NCBI GenBank assembly: GCA_003223595.1
Contig: QHVR01000416.1
Location: forward strand, 1 to 7,035
Direction of reading: 5' to 3'
Source: Acidobacteriota bacterium
Lineage (GTDB): Bacteria > Acidobacteriota > Terriglobia > Terriglobales > Acidobacteriaceae
DNA length: 7,035 nucleotides
The translations under genes were made by a program, and so were the position numbers. This document shows, piece by piece, positions 1 through 5,495 of this stretch; position 1 is the stretch's first letter, and every line of letters starts with the position of its first letter. A model generated the notes under the pieces. That model ran no database searches, was not told the DNA's origin, and saw nothing but the letters and a program-made list of their open reading frames with translations.

Positions 1-161
1 CGAATCGTCTCTCCCGTGAACAAGAGCCGTCCCTCCGTCGTGATGACTTTTACCGGGATCGGCGGGCCATTGTTAATGGCCTTGTAGCCAACGCCGCCGA
101 GCACCGCGAATGAAACCACCATGATGAGACCAAATGAGATCCACAGCTTCCGGTATGGCAT
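1..161 (-). CDS. norB: Quinol-dependent nitric oxide reductase (qNOR), N-terminal fragment
   Basis: The first 53 codons of a gene that continues past the left edge. The translation starts MPYRKLWISFGLIMVVSFAV and shows a membrane helix at about residues 7-26. It then reads NNGPPIPVKVITTEGRLLFTGETI (residues 30-53 region), the periplasmic segment found at the start of single-subunit quinol nitric oxide reductases just before their conserved GQ-xx-WQ-xx-GG stretch. qNOR proteins reduce two NO to N2O at a heme/non-heme iron site in the inner membrane, taking electrons from quinol. The catalytic histidines lie outside the window. The ATG at 161 is supported by AGGAG nine bases upstream. It follows ric by about 49 bases on the same strand with no obvious separate promoter, so it is probably the third gene of an rrf2-ric-nor operon, which fits NO detoxification. 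The family call rests on only 53 residues but the match in pattern is clear. Confidence 0.85.
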   Translation of the reverse strand, partial: MPYRKLWISFGLIMVVSFAVLGGVGYKAINNGPPIPVKVITTEGRLLFTGETI

Positions 162-183
162 GAATTCTCTCTCCTATGAATTC
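162..183 (-). promoter_or_regulatory. Ribosome binding site of the NO reductase gene, in a possible hairpin loop
   Basis: AGGAG (minus strand, 175 to 171) sits nine bases before the ATG. It is flanked by two copies of GAATTC (183-178 and 167-162). Because GAATTC is self-complementary, the two copies could pair in the mRNA and leave the Shine-Dalgarno in a ten-base loop. The ribosome binding site is well supported; the hairpin is an inference. Confidence 0.6.
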
Positions 184-210
184 CAGAAAAATGCTCGATA
201 GTGCTTGCGG

Positions 211-936
211 CTAGCGCCCGTTTTCAACGGCAACCGCGCGCGGAAACAAGATGTTGTTTTCCAGATGAATATGCTGATGAAGATCGGCTTCGAAAGTAGC
301 GAGTGCTCCATACAGCGTTTGATAGCTGACGCATGCGCCGGCCGGTGCAGAGTAGCCGCTGCTTTGATCTCTCATCGCGCGCAATGCATTCCCTGCGGAA
401 TCGTGTTCGTGCTCCATCATCGAAACCGGATTCCGAACAGAGCCGAACGGCGCACGTGCAATCGTTTCCTGGCCCGTAACAGCCGCCTCCATCCGGGCAA
501 TGTAGGGAAAGAGAACCATCTCTTCCTTCATCATGTGCGCGCTCAGTTCCTGAGCAAGATTTCGGAATACGTCGCGAATTCCCAGAAGTTCGGGATGATT
601 GCTGCTGTGAACGGAACAGACCTTCTCGAAAAGGGGCCCCAGGCGGGCAATCTCTTGCCGGGTGTATTTGTGATGCGTGCTTTGGATGTGCTCAATCAGA
701 GCTGCCAGTGGCTCGGTTTGCCAGTCTCGCTGATCATGCCTGGCAAGATCGGCTTCGTCGGCTTTGGCAAGTGACTCCAGCACCTCATCGATGCTCAGGT
801 CTGCACTCAAGCAAGCCTCGCTCAATGAGCGACTGCCACCGCAGCAGTAGTCGATGCCGAAGCTTTCAAATACTCTGGTCGAAGCGGGATTCTCGAGCGC
901 TAATTCCCGGACAGTTTTATCTATTGCAATGGTCAT
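211..936 (-). CDS. ric: Iron-sulfur cluster repair di-iron protein (RIC family: YtfE/ScdA/DnrN)
   Basis: A 241-residue cytoplasmic protein. Residues 1-57 are the ScdA_N (DUF542) domain, with the family's Cys-Cys pair at 31-32 (FGIDYCCGG). Residues 75-235 form the hemerythrin-like four-helix bundle. Di-iron ligands by comparison with E. coli YtfE are H88, H134 and E138 (SAHMMKEEMVLFP), H178 (EHEHDSAG), and H222 and E226 (HIHLENNILFP), so the whole set is present and the length is normal. RIC proteins restore iron-sulfur and di-iron centres damaged by NO or oxidants and can act on NO directly. The ATG at 936 has GGAGG nine bases upstream. The gene lies directly behind the frameshifted Rrf2 regulator, whose restored frame stops six bases before this start, and ahead of the NO reductase, giving a coherent NO-response operon. 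Nothing in the gene itself looks damaged. Confidence 0.93.
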   Translation of the reverse strand: MTIAIDKTVRELALENPASTRVFESFGIDYCCGGSRSLSEACLSADLSIDEVLESLAKADEADLARHDQRDWQTEPLAALIEHIQSTHHKYTRQEIARLGPLFEKVCSVHSSNHPELLGIRDVFRNLAQELSAHMMKEEMVLFPYIARMEAAVTGQETIARAPFGSVRNPVSMMEHEHDSAGNALRAMRDQSSGYSAPAGACVSYQTLYGALATFEADLHQHIHLENNILFPRAVAVENGR

Positions 937-941
937 TTTTT

Positions 942-1404
942 TCAGCCTCCATGAGTAGGTCCTTCAGGTCGGTGATGTTTTGTAGCAAGTCTGCCCGGTT
1001 CAGAACTAGTCCAGATATCTCCCGGACTTCCAGCGATCGCGGATAGTGGAGTGGAAACGAGAAATCCCAAATAGGACGCCTGCAGCCCTTTCCAAGTGCT
1101 GTGTGCAGTACAAGGCTCAGTATTCGAACAGGCTCGCGTGCGGCCCAGGGGAGATTTCCTCAAAGAGCTCGACCACATCGATCAAACGAATCTCATCCGC
1201 CGGTCTCCGCAGTCGATATCCTCCCCCTGAACCGCGCGTCGTATCCACCAACCCCGCATTTCGCAACACCAGCAAGACTTTGGACAAGTAGTTCGCTGGA
1301 ATTTCGACGGACTCGGCGAGGTCCCTGCCGAGAACGGCTCCCTCAGTCTGTCGCGCCAGATGGGAGAGGGCTCGCAATGCGTATTGGGAGGTAATTGAGA
1401 GCAT
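942..1404 (-). pseudogene. Rrf2-family (NsrR/IscR-like) transcriptional regulator, frameshifted
   Basis: The frame from the ATG at 1404 gives 95 residues and stops at 1117. It starts MLSITSQYALRALSHLARQ and carries the Rrf2 winged helix: EIPANYLSKVLLVLRNAGLV at 35-53 and the RGSGGGYRL wing at 57-65. Rrf2 proteins normally run to about 130-160 residues, so this is cut short after VVELFEE. The missing end lies one base out of phase, as CSNTEPCTAHSTWK followed by ASYLGFLVSTPLSAIA, the typical Rrf2 C-terminal half with C-x5-C and H-x2-W, ending at TGA 944-942. Skipping one base near 1131 joins the two into 153 residues. The usual first of three cluster-binding cysteines is not visible in either frame. 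The start has GAGG six bases upstream. Place in the operon suggests an NO-sensing NsrR-type role, but the subfamily is not proven. It may be a true mutation, a sequencing error, or a short functional DNA-binding form. Confidence 0.85.
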
Positions 1405-1410
1405 TGTTGA

Positions 1411-1441
1411 CCTCTACATGCAGATATCCTCTATGCGGAGG
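1411..1441 (-). promoter_or_regulatory. Possible operator overlapping the rrf2 ribosome binding site
   Basis: On the minus strand this 31-base stretch begins CCTCCGCATAGAGG and ends GCATGTAGAGG. It is an imperfect palindrome around ATATC, with about nine of fifteen base pairs matching, including CCTC/GAGG ends and internal CAT/ATG and AG/CT matches. It covers the GAGG ribosome binding site of the regulator gene. Rrf2 proteins bind imperfect palindromes of about this size and often repress their own operon, so this is a reasonable autoregulatory site. It does not match the proteobacterial NsrR consensus, and binding is unproven. Confidence 0.3.
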
Positions 1442-1473
1442 CAAAATGATTCTGTGATCCTCGTCCCAGTCTC

Positions 1474-1491
1474 ATGTGATCCAGATCACAT
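1474..1491. promoter_or_regulatory. CRP/FNR-family binding site (near-perfect palindrome)
   Basis: ATGTGATC-CA-GATCACAT has two perfect 8-base arms around a 2-base centre and fits the CRP consensus TGTGA-N6-TCACA exactly. Its centre is about 78 bases upstream of the rrf2 start codon. A weak -10 candidate AATCAT (minus strand, 1451-1446) would place transcription start near 1439 and this site near -43, the usual place for a class II activator. Within the FNR-like group, sites with TTGAT/ATCAA arms are common for anaerobic or NO regulators; this one has the CRP-type TGTGA arms. A second half-site, TGTGATCC, lies 22 bases away at 1453-1460. The site is plain in the sequence; which protein binds is unknown. 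Confidence 0.6.
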
Positions 1492-1714
1492 TTCCGGTGA
1501 CGCCCGATCAGGCCTTATCCCACAGTCCTATTCCGACGAGCATCTGCGGAACGGAAATCTCATGGTCCGCTGGCACGAGTTCTCCCGCCGAATAGTGAAT
1601 TACGTCTTCCACTCGCCAGAATTCAGGTGGAGTTTTTCAAAAATGGCTTGAATTAAGAACTTGGTGGGGCCCTACCAGTAAGGACCAGCGACTACGTAAG
1701 AGCGAAAGGGGGCT
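1492..1714. other. Intergenic spacer between tRNA-Glu and the NO operon
   Basis: No gene is convincing here. A plus-strand open frame of 77 codons from 1418 to 1651 has no recognisable family, no clear ribosome binding site, and runs through the CRP-like site, so it is left out. A weak stem at about 1611-1630 (TCCAC and GTGGA arms) is followed by GTTTTT on the plus strand, but no plus-strand gene precedes it that would need a terminator. The GGTAGGGCCCCACC stretch near 1665-1677 (minus-strand reading) is a partial inverted repeat without a T run. Confidence 0.5.
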
Positions 1715-1789
1715 TGGTAGCGCTACCGGGAATCGAACCCGGGTTTGAAGATTGAGAATCTTCCGTCCTAACCCCTAGACGATAGCGCC
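1715..1789 (-). tRNA. tRNA-Glu, anticodon CTC
   Basis: The minus strand folds into a complete cloverleaf. The acceptor stem is GGCGCTA with TAGCGCT (one G-U pair at the first position). The D stem is GTCT/GGAC. The anticodon stem GAAGA/TCTTC carries the loop TTCTCAA, so the anticodon is CTC (opposite plus 1754-1756) and reads GAG. The T arm is CCGGG-TTCGATT-CCCGG with a four-base variable loop. The discriminator is A (1718) and CCA is encoded at 1717-1715. All standard tRNA invariants checked are present. Confidence 0.97.
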
Positions 1790-1805
1790 ATCGCGAGAAG
1801 GTTCA

Positions 1806-1811
1806 ATTATA
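1806..1811 (-). promoter_or_regulatory. -10 box of the tRNA-Glu promoter
   Basis: The minus strand reads a perfect TATAAT at 1811-1806, 16 bases before the mature tRNA 5' end, which places the transcript start a few bases ahead of the tRNA. No good -35 hexamer is seen at 16-18 bases spacing. Confidence 0.6.
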
Positions 1812-2103
1812 ACAAAGACTTCCTGCTCATTAGATCTCACTCGGACGCCGACGCGAACGAGAAAACCGCATAAACCCTACGCCATCTGCACCTCTAATTG
1901 CTGATTCCGTTCCGGAATTCCGCACCTGTTCATCGAAATTTTTAATGGCAATGTCACCCATCCACAGGGCGAATGGCGATATAGTTAGAGTTAATCCGAT
2001 TCACCCATCACTACTTATCCGCAAGGGGCGACGTGCGATGTTGTTCCTTCATAACCCAATCCAATCTTTCCTAAATTTAGGAGTTTGTAAGGAGTACACC
2101 ACC
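1812..2103. other. Intergenic region upstream of the DUF2934 gene
   Basis: This AT-richer stretch separates the divergent tRNA-Glu and DUF2934 genes. In the reading frame of the DUF2934 gene an upstream ATG at 1945 would add 53 residues, but these resemble nothing in the family and that start has no ribosome binding site. The only clear structure is the palindrome at 2069-2082. A TATAGT at 1980-1985 could be a -10 box but lacks a matching -35. Confidence 0.5.
2069..2082. promoter_or_regulatory. 14-bp perfect palindrome upstream of the DUF2934 gene
   Basis: TCCTAAATTTAGGA is a perfect palindrome lying 22 bases before the start codon and ending just upstream of the real ribosome binding site (AAGGAG, 2089-2094). 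Its right arm itself contains AGGA. It could be an operator for a dimeric regulator or a fold in the leader RNA; no family consensus is recognised. Confidence 0.4.
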
Positions 2104-2415
2104 ATGGCAAAACCCAGAGGTCCCCGAAAGCAAAATGGCGAGGCGACAGTAGCCGCTGTGCAGGCCGCTCCCGCTTCCGTCGCCACCGATGTCACCGAAA
2201 CTGTCGCAGCCGAGCCCCAGAAATCGCTGCGTAAACCTTCCATAGTGAAGAGCGATAGCCGCTCCAATGTCCTGCCCATCAATCTAGAGGACGAGGTTCG
2301 CCGTCTGGCGTACGAGATGGCCGAACGTCGTAGCTTCGAACCTGGACACGAAACCGAAGACTGGCTGACTGCCGAACGCGAGGTTCGCCAGCGCTATCAT
2401 CAGCAGAGCGCCTGA
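2104..2415 (+). CDS. DUF2934 domain-containing small protein
   Basis: A 103-residue soluble protein with no signal peptide or membrane segment. Residues 1-57 are a low-complexity, Ala/Val/Thr-rich basic start (MAKPRGPRKQ, then AAVQAAPASVATDV) that looks disordered. Residues 60-96 are the DUF2934 motif: NLEDEVRRLAYEMAERR then EPGHETEDWLTAEREV, with the family's R-x2-AYE, GH and DW-x2-AE positions. The function of DUF2934 is unknown; such proteins are common and often multicopy in Acidobacteriota and some Proteobacteria. The ATG at 2104 is chosen because AAGGAG ends nine bases upstream; the longer in-frame start at 1945 is not supported. It appears to be a single-gene unit, with a GC-rich stem-loop just after the stop. 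Confidence 0.85.
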   Translation: MAKPRGPRKQNGEATVAAVQAAPASVATDVTETVAAEPQKSLRKPSIVKSDSRSNVLPINLEDEVRRLAYEMAERRSFEPGHETEDWLTAEREVRQRYHQQSA

Positions 2416-2428
2416 TACCGATCCGCCT

Positions 2429-2449
2429 GGCGGCCGAGCCCCGGCCGCC
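2429..2449 (+). terminator. GC-rich stem-loop after the DUF2934 gene
   Basis: GGCGGCCG and CGGCCGCC form a perfect 8-bp stem around the loop AGCCC, beginning 14 bases after the stop codon. There is no T run behind it, so it may stop transcription poorly or may only protect the mRNA 3' end. Confidence 0.45.
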
Positions 2450-2589
2450 GTCCCGCGGCGGAAACGTTTACGCACCTTGCCTGTTCGGCCACCTTCCGCG
2501 TGATCGTCCAAATTCCTGACGTGGTACTCCCGATACAACGCTGAAGCTCATCTCAGGTTGCCGTCCCACTCAGTTTCTGAAAAAATAGC

Positions 2590-2603
2590 TTGGGGACTCC
2601 CAA
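2590..2603 (+). promoter_or_regulatory. Hairpin holding the ccmF ribosome binding site
   Basis: TTGGG-GACT-CCCAA is a 5-bp perfect stem with a 4-base loop ending two bases before the ATG of ccmF. It contains the only Shine-Dalgarno-like sequence, GGGGA (2592-2596), nine bases from the start codon. The spacing supports 2606 as the start; that the hairpin limits translation is inference. Confidence 0.45.
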
Positions 2604-2605
2604 AC

Positions 2606-4651
2606 ATGGCATTCATAGGGAACTTTGCCTTGCTCCTCGCTTTTGCGTTGAGCGTCTACTGCTTTGGCGCAGGCGTTCTGGCGCTTCTCTCTCCTGACGA
2701 ACCCAACTCGCAGCGCCTGTCAGAAACTGCGCGCCGCGCCGGCATCGTCGTTTTTGGGGCAGTCTTCCTCGCGGCAGTTGCGTTAGTGGTATCCGCTTTT
2801 CGTGACGATTTCACCATTGCCTACATCTTTCACCACAGCAACCGCGATCTTCCCACGCCGTATAAGTTCGCCACACTCTGGTCCGGACAAGAAGGCTCGA
2901 TTCTCTTCTGGTGCCTGCTGCTCTCCGCATACGCCTTCGTGCTCCGGCTCCGCTATAAGACAGATCCCCGACTGTTCGCCTATGCTTCCGTGGTTGTCGC
3001 CGGCGTCCAAATCTTTTTTCTTGCCCTGGTAAACTTCGCGGCCAATCCGTTCGGCCTGCTCGAAGGACCGCTGCGTCCCGACGGCAGCGGCCTGAACCCG
3101 CTCCTGCAATATCCGGAGATGGTCATTCATCCTCCCATGCTCTACATGGGATACGTCGGCTTCACCGTCCCCTTCGCGTTCGCGCTGGGCGCTTTGATCA
3201 TGAAGTACCCCGGCGAAAAATGGATTCACATCACCCGCCGCTGGACCATGGTCACTTGGGGATTCCTCACCTGCGGCATCTTCCTGGGATCGCACTGGGC
3301 CTACTCGGTGCTGGGCTGGGGCGGCTACTGGGGATGGGATCCCGTCGAGAACGCCTCGCTGATGCCGTGGCTTGTTGGAACGGCCTTCCTGCATTCGGTC
3401 ATGATGCAGGAAAAGCGCGGCATGCTGAAGGTCTGGAACATGTGGCTGGTCTTCGCCTGTTTCTGGCTGGCCATCCTGGGCACATTCCTCACTCGCAGCG
3501 GCATCATCAGCTCCGTCCACGCCTTCGCGCAATCGTCGATCGGAAGCTGGTTCGCCTGGTTCCTCGGCATCACCTTCGCGGTTTTCGTTTTCTTCTTCGT
3601 CCTGAACCATAAGCACCTGCGCAGCGACAACAAGCTCGAAGGAATGATCTCGCGTGAATCCAGTTTCCTGTTCAACAACCTTCTGTTTCTGCTGCTGACG
3701 CTTGATGTGCTCTGGGGAACTTGGTTCCCGAAAATTTCCGAACTGGTGCAGGGCAACAAAGTCACCGTCGGCGCGCCGTTCTATAACCGGGTCGCGATTC
3801 CAGTCGCGTTGATCCTGTTGCTGCTGACCGCCCTCGGTCCGCTGCTGGCATGGCGCAAGACTTCTCTCGAGAGCCTGAAGCGCAATTTCACCTGGCCGTT
3901 CACAGTCGCGCTCATCATCGCTCTATTCGTGATGCTCACGCCGACCAGCTGGGGATCGATCTTCGGCCTCAAGCCGTGGCATGACGTCAGCTACTTCTAT
4001 TCCCTGATGACCATCTTCCTGTCCGCTCTGGTCGCTTTCACCGTGGGCAGCGAGTTCTACCGCGGCGGCCGTGTCATTGCCGAGAAGACGGGCCAGGGCA
4101 TGTTCGCCTCCATGGTCCAGCTCACCCATCGCAACACCCGCCGCTACGGCGGATATATCGTGCACTTCGGCGTCGTTCTGGTCATGATCGGATTCTCCGG
4201 CTCAGCCCTCAACCAGGACAAAGAAGCCGAACTCGGCTATGGCGATCACATGCAGATCGGCAGCTATGACCTGGTCTGCCGCTCCTACACTCAGGACGAC
4301 AACGCGAATCAGGAAACCGAATGGGCGCTCATGGACGTTTACCAGAACGGACAGCTAGTTCGCACCATGACCCCGCAGCGCATTTTTTACAAGGCCAGCC
4401 AGCAGGCCTCGACCAAGCCGGACATCGATCAGGGATTTAAAGAAGATCTGTACCTGGTATACGAAGGCCAGAACGATAAAGGCCAGCCGGTCATTAAGGC
4501 GCACCTGAATCCCATGGTGATCTGGATCTGGATCGGCGCCTGGGTCATGATCATCGGCACTGGATTGGCCCTGGTAGAAAACGCTCCAGTACCAGTAACC
4601 GTCCGAGTCCCAAGAATGATGGAACACGCAGCCCCGGTCGCAGGAGATTAA
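2606..4651 (+). CDS. ccmF: CcmF, cytochrome c heme lyase subunit (System I)
   Basis: A 681-residue polytopic membrane protein, slightly longer than E. coli CcmF (647). It ligates heme delivered by holo-CcmE to apocytochromes c at the outer face of the inner membrane, with CcmH and CcmI. The tryptophan-rich WWD motif is at about 235-256 (GWGGYWGWDPVENASLMPWL). The four functional histidines of the E. coli enzyme (H173, H261, H303, H491) have counterparts: H175 in VIHPPMLYMGY, H263 in AFLHSVMMQEKRG, H305 in SGIISSVHAFA and H520 in GGYIVHFGVV. A large hydrophilic segment (about 535-625) precedes the last helix (about 636-655). The ATG at 2606 is chosen over an upstream TTG at 2558 because MAFIGNFALLLAFAL begins like the family and GGGGA lies at proper spacing. 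It heads a plus-strand ccm run, with ccmH 59 bases downstream. ccmA, B, C and E are not in the window. Confidence 0.95.
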   Translation: MAFIGNFALLLAFALSVYCFGAGVLALLSPDEPNSQRLSETARRAGIVVFGAVFLAAVALVVSAFRDDFTIAYIFHHSNRDLPTPYKFATLWSGQEGSILFWCLLLSAYAFVLRLRYKTDPRLFAYASVVVAGVQIFFLALVNFAANPFGLLEGPLRPDGSGLNPLLQYPEMVIHPPMLYMGYVGFTVPFAFALGALIMKYPGEKWIHITRRWTMVTWGFLTCGIFLGSHWAYSVLGWGGYWGWDPVENASLMPWLVGTAFLHSVMMQEKRGMLKVWNMWLVFACFWLAILGTFLTRSGIISSVHAFAQSSIGSWFAWFLGITFAVFVFFFVLNHKHLRSDNKLEGMISRESSFLFNNLLFLLLTLDVLWGTWFPKISELVQGNKVTVGAPFYNRVAIPVALILLLLTALGPLLAWRKTSLESLKRNFTWPFTVALIIALFVMLTPTSWGSIFGLKPWHDVSYFYSLMTIFLSALVAFTVGSEFYRGGRVIAEKTGQGMFASMVQLTHRNTRRYGGYIVHFGVVLVMIGFSGSALNQDKEAELGYGDHMQIGSYDLVCRSYTQDDNANQETEWALMDVYQNGQLVRTMTPQRIFYKASQQASTKPDIDQGFKEDLYLVYEGQNDKGQPVIKAHLNPMVIWIWIGAWVMIIGTGLALVENAPVPVTVRVPRMMEHAAPVAGD

Positions 4652-4710
4652 CGCTAAACGTACAGTCAGCGTCTCAGCTGTCCTGGCGGAGCAACGAAGG
4701 CAAAGCCATA

Positions 4711-5196
4711 ATGACGATCTCGAAAACTATCCCGCGCCGCGCACTGCAAGCCGTCCTGCTGTCACTGGCAATCTTCATCTTCTCCGGCGCCTCGGATCCC
4801 TCCACGCGCTTCAACGAGATCGGCCACCAGTTGATGTGCATCTGCTCCTGCGGCCAGATCCTGCTGGAATGCAATCACGTCGGATGCCCCTCCTCCGACG
4901 GCATGCGGAACGAACTCATGGCCGCCGTTTCTCGCGGAGACAGCGACAGCCTCGTGCAGCAGGCCTTCGTGCAGAAATACGGGCCCACGGTGCTGGCCGC
5001 TCCTACGACCAAGGGCTTCGACCGCGCCGCCTGGATTTTTCCCTTCATCGCGTTCGCGGTCGGAACGGTGCTGGTGATCTTCGTCGTGCGCGCCTGGAAG
5101 AACCGCCCGTCTCCGGTGCTGGTCGGAGGACTGCCGATTACCAACACGGATTTCGACAGGTTCCGCCGGCAAGCGGACGAGGAGACCGACTTATGA
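4711..5196 (+). CDS. ccmH: CcmH-type cytochrome c biogenesis thiol protein with variant cysteine motif
   Basis: A 161-residue protein with an N-terminal signal or anchor (about 11-27), a CcmH domain (about 31-105), and a membrane helix at 106-126. FVQKYGPTVLAAP (86-98) and the WIFPF entry to the helix match the family layout. CcmH normally keeps apocytochrome cysteines reduced with an LRCxxC pair. Here the same place reads LMCICSCGQILLECNHVGC (41-59), with cysteines at 43, 45, 47, 54 and 59, so the standard CxxC spacing is absent. Related cysteine-rich versions may be normal in this lineage; I cannot check. The ATG at 4711 has GAAGG (4696-4700) ten bases upstream. The stop TGA overlaps the next start as ATGA. 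The family call comes from the fold and the neighbours ccmF and the CcmI-like gene; the redox chemistry is uncertain. Confidence 0.85.
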   Translation: MTISKTIPRRALQAVLLSLAIFIFSGASDPSTRFNEIGHQLMCICSCGQILLECNHVGCPSSDGMRNELMAAVSRGDSDSLVQQAFVQKYGPTVLAAPTTKGFDRAAWIFPFIAFAVGTVLVIFVVRAWKNRPSPVLVGGLPITNTDFDRFRRQADEETDL

Positions 5197-5495
5197 TTCT
5201 CGGAATCGTCTGCGCCGTCCTGATTACGGCCGCTTCCCTCTTCTATATTTTCTATCTCCCCGGCGAGCTATATCTCGGCCCCGAAAAGACGCGCGCCTCC
5301 TATCTGCGCGAACGCAAAGATGTCGTCTACGAAAATCTGCGCGACCTGAACTTTGAATACCGCGCCGGCAAAGTCCCGGACACCGATTACCAGTCGCTCA
5401 AAGCCAACCTGCAGGACGAAGCCGCCGGGCTCCTGGCCGAAATCGCCCAATTGGAATCCGGCGCCATTCCCGCGCCAAGAAAAGCGAGATCATGA
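5193..5495 (+). CDS. Minimal CcmI-like protein (membrane helix plus cytoplasmic helical segment, no TPR)
   Basis: A 100-residue protein. A membrane helix spans about residues 2-21 (ILGIVCAVLITAASLFYIFY). A charged, helical segment follows at 38-88, ending in ENLRDLNFEYRAGK and DTDYQSLKANL. That matches in pattern the loop after the first helix of CcmI (leucine-rich, E-x3-G-x6-Y-x3-K-x2-L). Proteobacterial CcmI has a second helix and a periplasmic TPR domain that carries apocytochrome; both are missing here. The start at 5193 overlaps the ccmH stop (ATGA) and has AGGAG (5180-5184) eight bases upstream, and the stop overlaps the next gene in the same way, so translation is probably coupled. The likely role is to bridge CcmF and CcmH. 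The CcmI link is by position and pattern, not by a full domain match. Confidence 0.75.
   Translation: MILGIVCAVLITAASLFYIFYLPGELYLGPEKTRASYLRERKDVVYENLRDLNFEYRAGKVPDTDYQSLKANLQDEAAGLLAEIAQLESGAIPAPRKARS

Noticed and set aside
205..774. Plus-strand open frame (189 codons) opposite ric
   Set aside because: It is antisense to ric, whose metal ligands are all in place on the minus strand; no recognisable product.
942..1404. Programmed ribosomal frameshifting in the rrf2 gene
   Set aside because: No slippery run, rare-codon stop context with stimulator, or known case in Rrf2 genes is visible; mutation or sequencing error is simpler.
1611..1637. Stem TCCAC/GTGGA followed by GTTTTT as a plus-strand terminator
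   Set aside because: The stem is only 5 bp with a long loop and no supported plus-strand gene lies before it.
1418..1651. Plus-strand open frame of 77 codons upstream of the NO operon
   Set aside because: No family resemblance, no ribosome binding site, and it reads across the CRP-type palindrome and likely promoter.
1945..2103. Upstream in-frame extension of the DUF2934 gene
   Set aside because: The added 53 residues are not family-like and the ATG at 2104 has a proper AAGGAG, while 1945 has none.
2558..2605. TTG start for ccmF, adding 16 residues
   Set aside because: The extra residues are polar and unlike CcmF N-termini, and no suitably spaced ribosome binding site is present.
2783..3616. 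Long minus-strand open frame (277 codons) inside ccmF
   Set aside because: It is antisense to a strongly conserved gene, its product is a low-complexity charged sequence, and it has no family resemblance. It is a by-product of GC-rich codon use.
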